Notes: generated from the sequence alone by a model not told the origin. Counted from the first letter of the stretch, positions 35,701 to 47,383 are shown. The stretch is DNA of 64,000 bases from Hedera helix (GCA_947179155.2 OX359267.1:37154498-37218497); one strand, 5' to 3'. Translations and numbers: made by a program.

Positions 35701-35800
35701 TAACTGATATGCTTTCTTAATAAATGAAAAAGTTTTAATGATCCATTTACCCCCCCCCCCCCCCCCTTCTAGATCATTATTGTGTCCACGGGAACTAACA
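32779..35800 (+). mobile_element. 3 kb Copia-type solo LTR with GAGAG TSD
   Basis: GAGAG flanks both sides (32774-32778 and 35801-35805), and the env-like frame is continuous across them, so the edges are well fixed. The insert starts TATTTGGAAT (probably TG changed to TA) and ends GGAACTAACA. A 17-18 bp C-run followed by TTCTAG near the end (35750-35772) resembles the U5 region of many plant Copia LTRs, which suggests this superfamily and a plus orientation. There is no coding region. Repeated CTGCTGG-CTT and GATGAGGGC motifs lie at 35225-35440, and the ATCGTAGAG array at 33345-34315. Confidence 0.75.
33180..34315 (+). repeat. Array of ATCGTAGAG motifs in the Copia-type LTR
   Basis: About 17 copies of (A/G)ATCGTAGAG(T/C) or one-base variants (ATCATAGAG, TTCGTAGAG, ATCGTCGAG) occur, densest at 33350-33485, plus at least two inverted copies (ACTCTACGATT near 33502). 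A longer duplication of about 60 bp (GAAGCCTACGACAGACAA) occupies about 34142-34270. Spacing is irregular, unlike the 27 bp unit at 5558-5695. Confidence 0.8.
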
Positions 35801-36759
35801 GAGAGGGTTTGGTTTGACTTCACAGTGCAACCCAATCCGGTAGTGATTTCAGTGGTTAAAGAATTTTATGCAAACGTTAAGAAGCACTACTACTATGATG
35901 TGAAAGTATGGGGGAAACAGTATCATTCGTTAGCAATAAGATCAATGAGTACTACAACTTGCCCAATTATGGCACTGATGAATATACTGCATTTGTGTGC
36001 GAAGGCCCAAATTATGAGCAGATAATTTTGTAATTATGTTGGCCTGACACAACTTGGAAATTGAAGGAAGGAGGTGCTATGACTTTTTCACAGTTTAAGC
36101 TGAGTCGGTATGGCAAGGCATGGTATGCCTTTTTATGTGCCAATTTGATGTCATTTAGGCATGTTAGTGATGTGACAAAGGAACGGGCAACCCTTTTGTA
36201 CTGTCTGATGCAAGGGAAAAAAATTGATGTTGGTGAAGTTATTGAAAAATCAATCACTCGAGCTCTAAAAGGGAGTACAACGGGTGGATTACCTCATTCC
36301 TCGCACATACATGGATTATGTTGTCAGGTAGAAGTGAAGTGGGGAAATGAGGAAATGGTGATGCCTAAAATGCCACCAATTGATCATTCCATGATACAGA
36401 GCTACAAGGTATGGGAAGGAGGAGAGTCACACCCTTGCGGACTTGGCTTTATCATGTTTCCTTCTTCACCACAAACAAGACCATATTCTTCTGCGCCTTC
36501 TACTTCTACTATTCCACTTTCGCATGAGTTTGTTGATGAACTACGAAGGTTATAAAGAAGGATGGATGGTTAGAATAGTCGTTTAGCCCAGCGTTAAGAG
36601 ACCATGTATGCTTATAATGTCAACTTCAACATGGCATTGACGAAGATGTTCTCAAGACTAAATCCAAGCAAAGATCCGGTTCAATTTCTTGAGCCACCGA
36701 CGTTACCTGTTTACCCACCTCTAGATTTAGATGATGAAGAGGTAGACCGGGATGATTGA

Positions 36760-37997
36760 CCATCTTTAGGGGAGTCCTTTGTTCTTATCTTCTGTATCTT
36801 TAACAATGAGGGCATTATTTTTATTAAGTTTGGAGGTGTTGATGTTTATTTTGCATTTAGTTATTGTTTTTGCATAAAATGGCTTATAGGATCATGTATA
36901 TTTGTTTAGTTATTTATTTAGTATATGATTATTTTCATATGTGTTGTATGCATGTATGCATGTAATATTCTTGCATATAAGATCATTGTTATGTTAGAAA
37001 AACTTGAGCAATGAGTTGATGTTATTATCATTGAAAAAATTGCAAAACATTTTCTTGGCCAATGATAAAAATATGTTTTATTAATTGACAACTCTTGTGA
37101 GGTGGTAATGAAGGCTAGTTTTGTTCTTAACGGTTTACTAGTTTTTGCTTTACTTGAGACCCTTGGAACTTTTTTGCACCTATTCAGTGTGTTGAATTAG
37201 TTGGAGCTTTGATTAAATTAATTGGATTATATTCTTATGAAGGATATAAGGAACCCCTATTGCTTATTTGATCATGTTTAAAATAAAGAAAAAATAACTG
37301 CTATAATGTTCATCGAATGAAAAATATTAAATGTGCTGAAATTGATGATGGTTAAAAGTAGTTTGACTAATTTGTTTTTATGGTCTTTGTTACTCGAATA
37401 AATAATCCCTTAGGGGTGTCTTTACACCTAGCGCCCTAAAGTCAACTAGTTTGTGAGTCATTGGTTGAAAGTTCGCTAGATGAGTATATAACTCTGAAAA
37501 GCCTAAGAAAAATAGATATTACACAAGTCAAGAATAAGAAAAAGAAAGAAAAACAATGTAGCAAGATGGAGCGTAAAACGCAATCGTTGTAGAAATATTA
37601 AAAAAAAGAAGGAAAAAAATATGTGAAAAATAAGTGTATAGAGGTGTATTGTAATTCTTTTATGTTTTAAATATCTTTTATTGAGCATTTCAGTTTGTGA
37701 ATTTGTCGGAGTTTATGTTGGTTTGATACATTGAATTCACACACACACAAAGGGTTGACAGTGAGGGGAAACTAGTAATATGTTGAGTAATTAAATGATG
37801 CATGATTTTGAAGTTTAATAAGAGTTATTTCTTAAGAATCTTTAAGGCTAATTTTTGATGATTATATTGATTCATTGCTCAATTTGTCTAGGTTGTCATG
37901 TGGTTAGAGTTATTTTTAGAGTTTCTTTATTTTGATGTTTTTTTTGTTTTGTTTTATTTTTCTTAAAAGAAAGAAAACGTATAAGTTTGGGGGTATT
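36760..37997 (+). other. 3' noncoding region of the first Athila-like element, with polypurine tract
   Basis: No ORF. It contains GATGGAGCGTAAAACGCA (37565-37582) within A/G-rich sequence, the box TTCACACACACACAAAGGGT (about 37736-37755) and the polypurine tract AAGTTTGGGGG just before the 3' LTR. The second Athila-like element has the same boxes in the same order at 57535, about 57904 and 58120-58140. Confidence 0.7.
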
Positions 37998-39222
37998 TGA
38001 TGAGCGAGTATTATACCTACGAATTAGGTAATGTAAGCTTAATATTTTGCTATATTTAAGTATTTTTAGGTACCTTTTTTTATGTTTATTTTGTAAGAAA
38101 AGACAAAGGAGGGGCGAATTTGTAATTATTGAACTTCAATGGCATTTTCATAATTTTGATCATCAGGCTAGCATTGGGGCGTTATATATAGTACTATTTC
38201 CAACACCGGGGCACTGGGTCGCAACAGGGTTGGGCAATTTTTCTATTTTATGCAGAAATTTGATTCCAAAGTGGATTTTAATGCTTTAAAGCCTATGTTT
38301 TCAATGAGCATTATAAATAGGAGACCTAGGGCTTTCAATAAGAGGATGATTAGCAAGGATTGGAGACCTAATTGAAAGCAAGAGGATTCAAAGGAGGCAA
38401 AGTAGATGAGATCACGGCTGAAGGCTAAAGAGAGAAATAAGAGATTTCTTCACAGTTTCTTCTTGTCTCTTTACTTTAAGCTTTGATATTTTACAAGATG
38501 TTGACGAATTTGATGATTTTGGTTTCCAATTCAATTATGAGCTAATTTTATTATTAAGATTGCAATGGAACATAATACTTAGCTTTAATTGATTAACTTT
38601 TATCATATTTTGTGCTTATTGTATAATTGTTTCGCCAACAATTAATTTGATATCCTAGATGTAATTGAAAGATGAAATTTAGGATTAGATCTGCGTATGA
38701 TAACATGTGTCTAATTTATTCTTCTTAGGATTGAATAATTGGTTTTGTGTGTAGGATAGTAATATACTTTTATGCTGCATGTAACTTTTATGAGAATCTG
38801 AGTTTAATGAATTTGTTCCAAGTTATTTTGTATAGGAATATAGCAATTTAATTGGGATAGATAGTTTTATTAATCCTTGGAAAAGGTTAATAAATAATTA
38901 TGAATTCTTAGTTAACAATTCATTTTGGCTAAATAATTGAAAATAGAGTGAAGAGGTTTATGTGCTGCATTAAGAAAAATTATAATCTTAAGCTTTTTAT
39001 ATCTGGTAGTCAATCTTTGCTGGCAATCTTAGTTTTAATTTTAGTTTAGTAATTTTCTTCGTTAAATTGCGATTGTTTAAATAAAATTGAATTGATATAA
39101 AGTTGATGCTTGAAAATTTATTAGTAATAGTTATCTGTGGGATCAACACTCTACTTTACACTATATTAGTTATTGATCGTGTTTACTTGCACGTAATTTG
39201 TCATTATCTAAATCGGACAACA
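37998..39222 (+). mobile_element. 3' LTR of the first Athila-like element
   Basis: 1225 bp, TGATGAGCGAG to CGGACAACA, followed by the TSD copy CCTTC. The TATA box TTATAAATAG is at 38311-38320. It gives the empty-site sequence (CCTACGAA) for the hAT-type insertion in the 5' LTR, and has a small extra segment near 38185-38215 absent from the 5' LTR. Confidence 0.9.
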
Positions 39223-39227
39223 CCTTC

Positions 39228-39806
39228 TAAAATTTATTGTAAAGACAATAAAAAAAAATGAATATTATTCGCTGAAGTAAATTAGTTACAAAGATGATTG
39301 AAAACAAATTTGTGGTTAATGTTTAGGAGGTAAATAATGTACTATGGTTTAGAAATATTTGTGTGTTATTTGTTACTAGTCACCTGACATATATTACGTG
39401 TGTGCAAAAAAAAAAAAAAAAAAAAACCCAAAAGTTAAATGAGGAGAAGTTATGAGAGAGTGTATGAGTAAAAATATGAATAAGAGAGTTAAAAAGGAGA
39501 AAGAAAGAAAAAAGTAATACAGTTTGCAACCAAATCTTTCATAATTTGGATTTCAAATTAGTAATTTCTATTCTTTCTTCTTCTTCGTTTTAGATTGAAA
39601 ATAGAATAGTTGAGTAAATCACAAAATCCAAAAAGTAGGTTCATAATCTTACAAATTAAGTAATTAATTATTCTTTGGAATCTACAATATATAAAAAACA
39701 CAAAACTCTTTCTCTAAAAAAATAACTAAAAAGAAATGGAGGACATTAATAAACCACATTAGTAATTCGTATAAGAAGATTAAAATTTTATTATTAAAAA
39801 TCCCAC
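39228..39806. other. Intergenic stretch without gene
   Basis: Continues the sequence left of 24129. It contains an A-run at about 39406-39426 and A/G-rich sequence. No gene is seen. Confidence 0.5.
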
Positions 39807-40946
39807 GGGTTAAATGCTTCTTTTATCACTGTATTCTACGCCAACTTACAAATGACTAACTAATTTTTTTTTTTACAGTCAACTCACTGAACTTTAGTTT
39901 TATAACAAAACGTTGAATTTCTACCACGGGTGTTAATTTTTAAACGGAATCTTAACATTGCAATGTGACATGGCTTAATTTATTCTAGTTTAAGGCATTC
40001 AGTCTAGCTAAATAAGTTTTCTCTCTCCACTTTCTCTCTCTTATTCTTTTTCTTCATTGATGCAAGGTTGATGAACTTACTTGAAATCTCACTAGATCTA
40101 AAGATTTAGTGAAAAAATTGTAAAATTCTTACATGGGTTTGACGTCATAGTAGATCTAGATCTGTAATTTTACCTGATTCGATCCAAGAAATTGACATGG
40201 TATTCCAAAACAAAATCAGGTTGAGTCTGGGTCTGGGTTTGATTGTGGTGGCTGTATGGTGTGGGAAGGGTTAAAGTTCGGTTACAGCAGCTAGATGATG
40301 TTTTGGGTTGTTTTGTTATGTTTTGATTTTTTAATCTATTTCTTTTCCATCTTCTTTTTTTGTTTGTTTTTATTTTTTGCTACTTTCTTTTTATTTTGGG
40401 TGGATGAACAATAAAATGTTTCCTCGTCATTGTTCCTCATGGATTAATGGATAAATGATTTTGGTGCTAATCTATTGAAATTGTTGGTCTTGAATTCTCC
40501 GATTATTGATGAAATTTTAGTAGAATGATAAAGGTAGAAGAAGATGAAAAGTAACTCAATTTTATAATTTCTTAAATAATTATATTTGTTATTAATTACC
40601 TAAAAAATTATTTTCTATTAATTACAAAAATAGTTATTTTTTTATTTCCTTCATGTTTTTTTTGCTAAATTTTCTAATTTTATTTTATTTTATTTTCCCC
40701 TTATTTTTCTTTTTTTCTACTAAAGAGTGGTCTCGCATGTTAACTTAAAATTTTTCATGTCAGCTTTCTCTCTCTGATGTGAAATCTGATGTGAGAAACC
40801 TTTTAAAGTCAACATGATTTAACGAAATTACTAACGTTTTGTTAGAAAACTGTGATTCAATAAGTCGAATGTAAGAAAAAAAAAAAGGTTTAGTTATTCA
40901 TTTATAAGTTAACATAATGTACAATGACTAAAGAAGCATTTAACCC
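39807..40946. mobile_element. Non-autonomous Mutator-like element with long TIRs
   Basis: The left end GGGTTAAATGCTTCTTT and the reverse complement of the right end GGGTTAAATGCTTCTTT are identical at the tip. The inverted match continues for about 120 bp (CTAACTAA, TTTTTTTT, AACAAAACGTT). The flanks AAAATCCCAC (39797-39806) and AAAATCCCTC (40947-40956) agree at 9 of 10 bases, the 9-10 bp TSD typical of Mutator elements. The interior (40000-40760) has no transposase. Confidence 0.85.
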
Positions 40947-40956
40947 AAAATCCCTC

Positions 40957-41422
40957 CCATAACCATATAAACGGATCGATTAATATTTTGTTGGATACAA
41001 ATACAACAAATCATCTTAGGACATAAGCTACAATAATATTCATTGGAGTGCCCCTCTTCTTGCCAATTCAATTCTTTATTTTACTTTGACACCTTTTGAA
41101 GAAATTAGTAATGAAATTAATGGAAGAAGTTTTCATGTATAGAATTATGAAACTATAGAATTTTTCACGTACTTTTCTGTAGGACAAAATATCTGAGGTA
41201 CATGGGCATAGTCCTTTTCCTTACCTACAAAAAGAATTAGAGAAAGATAAAACCAAGATAATGTAAAAAGTGACCTGACAATTTGGACATAAAATGGTTA
41301 GTATTTTGGGGTCCATTCTTCACATTCCTTTATTCTGTTCTGCGCATAAATAGAATGTTGCTTCAAGGGTTTACCACCCCAACACCCCCAAACAGATTAT
41401 TATGAATTGGATTTCATAACAT
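40957..41422. other. Intergenic stretch with a possible promoter
   Basis: GCATAAATAGAAT (about 41344-41356) resembles a TATA box, and C/A-rich leader-like sequence follows (ACCACCCCAACACCCCC). A Copia-type LTR begins at 41423, so any gene that used this promoter has been cut off. No ORF is supported. Confidence 0.3.
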
Positions 41423-41919
41423 TGTCTATCGAAATATTTCTCGAATCTTATTTAAAAAAAATATTAATATAAAAAACAAAGAGTCTTATTTTTAATAACA
41501 ATATTATTTTAGAAAATAATCTATTTATAGTAAAAGTTTTATTTTGAAGTCATATTTTAAATAGGAAGAGGAGAATAGTAAGTACTCTATAAATAAAGTA
41601 TCATATTTAGTTGTTAAAGTGTAACACAACAAAATATCATATAGCATTCTAAGAGTTAAAAGAGGGTGCGAGTGAATTTTGAGTTTGTGTGAGAAAGAGG
41701 GTTTTTACAACTTTTATATTCCATGCAAAAAAATTATATCGTGTGAGGGATGGTTTTCTAGCTTTTATTCTATGTAAAAAATTGTACCGTAGAGATTGTA
41801 ATATTGTGTAACCTTAAGTTTTAGAGCATAAAACTTGAGAGGAGAATTATAAATCCGTTATTATTGATATAATAGAGATTCAGAACCCTACCTATGATTT
41901 TTCCCTTAAGGGTTTCCAT

Positions 41920-42300
41920 TTCACTACAAGAAATTAGGGATGTAGTGAAGGAAAATATGTGAAGGAATTTATTCCTTCACATGATGTGTTTTCTAGCGAG
42001 AGAACAATGAAGGAATTTTTTTTTAGTGATAATATAGTTATTCTAAAAGAAACATCATTCACAATAATAATTTTGTAGTGAAGGAAAATTTGCGATGGAA
42101 TTCATTCCTTCACGTAATGATGAGTTATCTAGCGACAGAACAATGAAGGAGAAAAAAATTAGTGACAATATAGTTATTTTGAAAGAAATATCATTCACAA
42201 TTTAGATTTTTTCTTTCACAAAATTGAGATGGTAGAAGGATGTTTGACGCCAATCTTTAATGAAAATTTGCGAAGAAAAATACTATTAATGAAGGAATTA
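41920..42300. mobile_element. CACTA-like terminal fragment
   Basis: CACTACAAGAAA (41922 on) is the usual CACTA terminus. Two diverged subterminal repeats of about 145 bp follow (about 41935-42070 and 42078-42215), each with GAAGGAAT and ATTCCTTCAC in opposite orientation. No matching right end is seen, so this is a fragment or a solo end. Confidence 0.5.
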
Positions 42301-42357
42301 TTACTCGCTATATGTTATTGCTGAGATTTTTTTGCGAGAGATAAAATTGGTACAATA

Positions 42358-42543
42358 ATGTTGATGATGATACTGTTGAAGAAGAATGGCGATGGTGACT
42401 ATGATGCGAATGGTGCGAATGACACGAATGATGTAGATAATGCGGATTTTACGACTGATGCAGATGATGACAACGGCTACGACAAGAGTAATAATGATGA
42501 AATTGAAATATTTGGAGATTTGAGTCGAGGGAGAAATTGTTAG
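42358..42543 (+). CDS. Acidic low-complexity ORF next to the Copia-type LTR
   Basis: 61 codons, rich in Asp, Asn and Ala (NGDGDYDANGANDTNDVDNA) from imperfect GATGAT/GCGAAT repeats, ending in FGDLSRGRNC. Its last codons overlap the polypurine-tract-like stretch before the LTR, as the end of Copia pol normally does. It is probably the decayed 3' end of an element ORF and not a host gene. Confidence 0.3.
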   Translation: MLMMILLKKNGDGDYDANGANDTNDVDNADFTTDADDDNGYDKSNNDEIEIFGDLSRGRNC

Positions 42544-43239
42544 AATATTTTTCGAATCCTATTCAAAAAAGGATTGCTAATATGAAAAAGAAGAGTATTA
42601 TTTTTAATAGGAATATTAATTTGAAAAGGAATATATTGGTAGTAGGAGTTTTTATTTTTGAAGTATCCTATTTGAATAGGAAGAGGAGAGTTGTGGGTAC
42701 TCTATAAATAGAGTATTATATTTAATTATTGAAGTGTAACACAAGTAAATATCATGTAGCATCCTAAGAGTTGTGAGAGTGTGTGAGTGGGTTTTGAGTT
42801 TGTGTGAGGCAGAGGGCTTTTACAGTTTTTATATTCCGTGTAAAAAATTTATATCATGAGAGAGGGTTTTCTAACTTTTATTCCGTACAAAAAATTGTGA
42901 CATGGAGATTATAAGGTTGTGTAACTACAAGTTTTTTGGCTAAAACTTGTGAGTAATATTGTAAGTCCATTTCTATTGACATAGTGAAAATTCAGAATTC
43001 AATTCGTGATTTTTTTTTAAGGGATTCGACGTTAAATATTGGGTTAATTTATTTCTATTTATTTTATTATTTGTTTGCGTCGATTTAATTCTCAACATTA
43101 TCATGTGTAAATTTATAATATTTTTAATTGTTAGTATAAAAGAATTGATGAAATCAATGAGGATGGAGATTATAGAATTTATAGAACCTGTAGTTGTCGA
43201 TGTTAGTGTTTATTTAGTTACCAGCTTTTGCAGGTTTTT

Positions 43240-43596
43240 CGATAACAGTGTTTGTTGCGTTTGTATAGTGTTTTAGAATTTTTTAGTTGAAGGAAAAAAT
43301 TAAATTAGAGAAGAGAAGAAAAGAAAAGAGAAAATCTTAAATTTCCCCCGCTTCACTTTCTTTTCTTTTCTCTCCAAATTAAAACTTCAAAACAGGGTTA
43401 CACTTCTAACCACACCAAACTCAATGCATAATTTTTTATGCGATGTATTTAACTCTCAAAAATTATGTTTATGAGTCAAATATATTGAATTTAAAATAAA
43501 CCACTTCTAAACAAGCAAAATTTTAGAATGCATTTAAAATTTCAAAACACCAACTTACAAAACACACTATACCCAAACAAGCAAACAAGTTATATC
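43240..43596. mobile_element. MITE with GTTTG...TATAGTG inverted ends
   Basis: The left end (CAGTGTTTGTTGCGTTTG, then TATAGTGTTTT) and the reverse complement of the right end (ACTTGTTTGCTTGTTTGGG, then TATAGTGTGTTTT) match. The inner AGAAGAAAAGAAAAGAG and CTTTCTTTTCTTTTCTC are also inverted. No clear TSD. The second copy is at about 59106-59467. Confidence 0.6.
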
Positions 43597-43609
43597 CTAC
43601 GACGTATCA

Positions 43610-44885
43610 ACTTTATTTTATTTATTTTATATCCTACGACGTATCAACTTTATTTTATTTATTTTACTTTTTATTCTTCCTTCTATTTAATCAGTATATA
43701 AGTAGGAATTTTGGTCATGTGTCACTATCGATATTAGTGGTTCCAATTCGTATCATCTTTAAGTTGGCATCGCTTAGTAGCCTTAACCTCCATTGTCGGC
43801 ACACACAAACATCAAATCCGAATGCTCCATTGGAGATCCTTCCAACATGAACTAATATTCAGATGAAAGGTGCTGTCAATGCTCGCGTAGCTAGTCACAT
43901 TCTTCTTTCTATTTCTTTTGGAACTATAAGGTCAATTATTTTGCAATTTGCATGGTACATTGCTACTTCCATCGGTTTAAAATTTTAAAATATATATATT
44001 TTTAGTTTATTCTAAAATTAGAGACACTAGTACTTGGTGGCACACGCATTGCATGTGTAAATTATGTAGAGTAAAATACGAATTATATAAATTTTGAAGG
44101 ACTAAATAAAAAGATAAAAAGGATAAAATAAGAATTATCTTAAAAATTGAAGGGTATTTTAGAAAAAACAAAAAGACTTCAAAAATTAATTATTTACAGC
44201 AAATCCTGTCCTCCTACTTTACGTATTCGATATTTATAATGTTAGCATATAAATTGATCAGATATTCTTGAACCTTAACATGCCATAACTTATTGTATCT
44301 ACGTAGGCGGTGTATTATTATGCCACTATTATTATATTTTTAATAAAGGATGTATTTGAATTTTTTTTATTTTTTTATATCGTCATTATAAAATTTTAGT
44401 TTTACTTTTAGAACAAATGGAGTAGAAGAGACGAAGTTTCTTGGCCAAATTGATCAAGAAAATGTTAACGAGAACTAACTTAATCATATGCAAGTTTTAC
44501 AAATTGTTGAACTCTGAAAGTGTATCCTTCTATTAAGAAAATATTGCAAAAAAGAAAAAACGGAAAAGGAATTTCAGTATTAATGATACTACATCTTTTA
44601 TTTGAATATATGCGTACAATTGGTGCATATCCTCCAAATTACAAGTTTAATGTTAGCGGCCCATCGATAATGATAGATGAATATTTATATTGACAAACTA
44701 AATATGTATTTAACGATTTTTTTACACCTATTTCAACAATACATTGAATTTTAATTACATTTATTACTCTGACAAATACAATATTGGATAGAAAAAGTAT
44801 GAAATTTTATTAAACTTCTTACAAACAAATTACAAAGGGTCTCGACTCCTATTTGTTATATTTTTTAATCCAATTTTTATAATAT
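43610..44885. other. Noncoding stretch in the duplicated flank
   Basis: Holds CAGTATATAAGTAGG (about 43692-43706, TATA-like) and a 41-codon plus ORF at 43863-43988 (MKGAVNARVASHILLSISFG start), identical in the second copy at 59733-59858. It matches no family I know and may be a broken gene start. The rest is A/T-rich. Confidence 0.3.
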
Positions 44886-45995
44886 TATTAGGATATCACA
44901 AGTGAGTTGTAATCCAATATTAGAGAAATAATAAAAGTGTGACTAAATATACATGAATAGGCCCATGACCTAATGGTTTAAGTTTTGGATTCAAGTTGGA
45001 TTCTAAACATGTGTGTTAGTGCCTTGTATCCGCACACGTGACGCGTAGGCTCCTCGATTTTCTCCCAATAACTAGTATCAGAGTTACCAAAGATTGATTT
45101 CGACTTGGTAAATCTCTTCAAAAGATATGTGATTTGGTGGTTTGATTTAGTCTTACAAGGTTTTACAAATACAAACATGACAAGTTCTGAAAAGAAAAGG
45201 TCTACTTTGAGGTGTTTGTTTACTTCTGTAGGAGGAGCTGTGTCATGACAGTCCAAATTACAAAAGTGTGTTATTTTGTCTACAATTGAGACAGAATACA
45301 TTACTGTTACGAAAGTAGGCAAATAGATGTTAAGATTGAAACGATTTCTCTAAGAGTTGGGTTTGACACGGGATGAATATATGGTTTATTATGATAGTTA
45401 GAGTGCAACTGACTTGGCAAAGAATGTCACTTATTATAATCGTACACAGATGTTTGTTATCATTGACTTTGAGAATTGATGAGAAAGTAATTGATGAAAG
45501 TAAAGAAAGTTTATACTAATGAGAACCTCTTGGACATGTTGACAAGGTTATGATTCGCGATAAACTTGAGTTTTGCAAGGAGTTGCCCGAGATAGTTTCA
45601 AAGTGATGGGGTCATGGTAAAAGCCTCCCTCTTATAGATTTGGAGGGGTAGATTATTGGGTTTGTGGGGTCCAAATTCATTAGATTATGCTAATTAAAAT
45701 TAAAAATATTTTAATTTATTATATGGTGTCTCATGAGCACCAAAATTATGAGAGTTTTGAGATGTTACATAGCCCAGAGATGATAGAGTTCCAGACCTCA
45801 GTGGAGTTCCTTCTTCATTACAGAATGTCGCAGTTAGAGGATTTTTGAATGAAGATGTGACTGATACAGATGTGCATGATATGATGGTGATTGGTCAGAT
45901 GCAGAGAGTGTTGAGTGGGGGGAGCAACCCCCTCATCTTGATATTGAAAAATCTCAACTTAATTAGGAGATCCATGAGAGAGTGTGTGCAATTAG
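44886..45995 (+). pseudogene. Deleted Copia-type element: short LTR, Met primer site, RNase H and linker remnants
   Basis: A short LTR (44886-45070, from a TATTAGGATATCAC start to CTCCCAATA) is followed by TAGTATCAGAGT, 10 of 12 with the initiator-tRNA-Met site. Then comes a Copia RNase H tail (about 45110-45480): GFTNTNMTSSEKKRSTL, FTSVGGAVS, ILSTIETEYITVT and LKRFL-ELGL, with stops. At 45776-45995 is the acidic linker that lies between integrase and RT in Copia (VPDLSGVPSSLQNVAVRGFL). The order RNase H then linker is reversed, so the element is chimeric. Its continuation and 3' LTR lie at 63469-63625. Confidence 0.65.
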
Positions 45996-47378
45996 TGATA
46001 AGTAGGATTTTATTCCTATTTATTAGTTATTTTTAGGCTTAATTAATTGTGAGTTTTTAAGTATTTTTAGTGTTTTAGGTCATTTTATATAATTTATGTA
46101 ATTTTATGTGTTTTTATTATTTTTAGTTTATTTTTAATGTTTTTTATTTTATTTTATAAGAATTTATTAAAGCTTGGAGGGCAAAATTGTAAATTTAGCA
46201 AGTCTAGTGGCAAAACCGTAATTTTAGCAACAAGGTGGTTCGCGCCATGCGCGAGAGAAGGTGAAGTTGTAATCAGTGCGACGTTGTTTTGGGCGCACAG
46301 AAGTAACAGGAGCAATAGTTCGCGCAATGTGCGGTCGACAGTAGGAACAGTTAGTCCCGCCATGCGCACATAGAAGAAACGGACGAAGCTGGCACGACGT
46401 CATTTGTTGCCTGGGCTGAGTAAAGGAAACGCCGCGCAATTCGTGGCTAGAGTCTGATCGGTCAAAATACGTGAAGGCAATGTTTGGCTACGCGTTATTG
46501 CTGCAGAACGAGATTATTCGCGATTTTGAGCATTAATTTGATTCCAAATTGGATTTTAATTCCACATTTGCTTCGGATTATTATTGTACTTCTATAAATA
46601 TATTAGGAGAGCACATTAACAAATTTTTATTAGCAGAATATTAGAGTAATATTATTTATTCTTACTCATATGAAATTATTTGTGATAATCTGTTTTAATT
46701 GCTATTTGATATTAAATTTGGTTGGTTTGATTAGAGTTCATTAGATTGATCAAATTATTATCAATTGCTAGATTTATGAATTATATTACGTGTAATTGAT
46801 ATTGTTCCTAATTGTTGGTAGTGAATAGTGATAAATGATTGTGATCAAGCTTTTGTTTATTACTATGGTTATCATGATATGAGTTAAATAATTCGAGCTT
46901 ATAAGATTGTTGCTTAGAATAATCTAATTTTCTTGTGATTAATGCTTCTATTATATTAAATTTAGAGAGCTTGTTCTAGGTTGTATAATGGTTAGAATCT
47001 AATAAAAAACATGTTTTGTTAGATTAAAATTAAGGGAAATTACAGGTAGCAGAGCTTATTGTTGCTTAAGATTATTAGTTTCATGTGAGGATATAAATAT
47101 ATATTGATTGATTGATGTAATTAATTGTAAAAGTGAGAATGAACTGAAGAACTGAATATTTTAATTTATTGATTAATCTTATTAATTTATTTTTGTTTAT
47201 TTAGTTACTTATAGTTAATTCAAAAAATCCCCCTATTTATTTATTGTTATTTAGAATAGAAAATATTAGAATTTATTGAAGCAATATCACTCTCTGTGGG
47301 TTCGACACTTGCTTGCTATTATACTGATTTTGTGCTTAAAAGTAAGAATTAATTTTGGAGTGTTAACGACATCTTCCA
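45996..47378 (+). mobile_element. LTR-A (5' LTR of the second Athila-like element)
   Basis: TGATAAGTAGG to CATCTTCCA, 1383 bp. The TATA box TCTATAAATA is at 46591-46600. Compared with LTR-C (1602 bp) it lacks about 220 bp after AGAATATTAGAG, including an (ATT/ATC)n run. A GC-rich part (about 46240-46440) carries GCGCCATGCGCG and CGCGCAATGTGCGG motifs. Confidence 0.9.
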
Positions 47379-47383
47379 AATTT

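Larger units (their letters stand above)
32588..36759 (+). pseudogene. Env-like ORF of the Athila-like element, split by a solo LTR
   Basis: An ATG at 32588 opens a frame with two stops and then YDKKKFVSEAASDRFNML, the N-terminal signature of the plant-specific domain found in the third ORF of Athila-type elements. At 32779-35800 a Copia-type solo LTR interrupts it. With that LTR and one TSD copy set aside, the same frame continues directly after 35805 with VQPNPVVISVVKEFYANV. A +1 shift leads to 36061-36555 (YGKAWYAFLCANLMSFRHVS, TKERATLLYCL), and an acidic tail near 36750 (DLDDEEVDRDD) closes it. The role of these proteins is unproven; an envelope-like role was proposed by position. The copy is not functional. 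Confidence 0.8.
24134..39222 (+). mobile_element. Complete Athila-like Ty3/gypsy element (15.1 kb, decayed)
   Basis: It is bounded by the perfect TSD CCTTC (24129-24133 and 39223-39227). Both LTRs start TGATGAG and end CGGACAACA. Between them are a tRNA-Asp-like primer site, gag, protease, RT, RNase H, integrase, a spacer, an env-like ORF with the plant-specific Athila-type domain, a 3' noncoding part and a polypurine tract (AAGTTTGGGGG, 37984-37994). All ORFs carry stops or frameshifts. Later insertions are a hAT-type MITE in the 5' LTR (24160-24760) and a 3 kb Copia-type solo LTR in the env-like ORF (32779-35800). Confidence 0.9.
41423..43097 (+). mobile_element. Small Copia-type LTR element (LTR pair, no pol)
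   Basis: Two LTR-like copies share many blocks: TATTT(C/T)TCGAATC, TCTATAAATA, GTGTAACACAA, GAGTTTGTGTGAG and GGAGATT. The first runs from 41423 to about 41920 (its end is displaced by a CACTA-like sequence). The second runs 42538-43097, TGTTAGAAT to CTCAACA. The second is preceded by GAGGGAGAAAT, a polypurine-tract-like stretch. The internal part has no pol, so this is a TRIM/LARD-like derivative. No TSD match was found. Confidence 0.6.
43063..45995. repeat. Duplicated flank, copy 1 (paired with 58868-61866)
   Basis: Nearly identical to 58868-61866 over about 2.9 kb; only scattered base changes and one 60 bp tandem gain separate them. The left edge lies in the end of a Copia-type LTR at ATTATTTGTTTGCG. 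The right edge is the ATTAG that precedes LTR-A. It includes a MITE, a duplicated 36-37 bp stretch (TATCCTACGACGTATCAAC, about 43595-43667) and a Copia derivative. Confidence 0.9.

Noticed and set aside
45073..45084. Possible tRNA gene at ACTAGTATCAGAGTT
   Set aside because: Only the primer-site complement of the tRNA end is present, with no cloverleaf; it is a retrotransposon primer-binding site.
44978..45322. 114-residue minus ORF, repeated at 60849-61193
   Set aside because: It is antisense to the Copia primer site and RNase H remnant, and both copies derive from the segmental duplication.
45845..46036. 63-residue plus ORF, repeated at 61716-61907
   Set aside because: It runs from the Copia linker remnant into the LTR start; it is not an independent gene.
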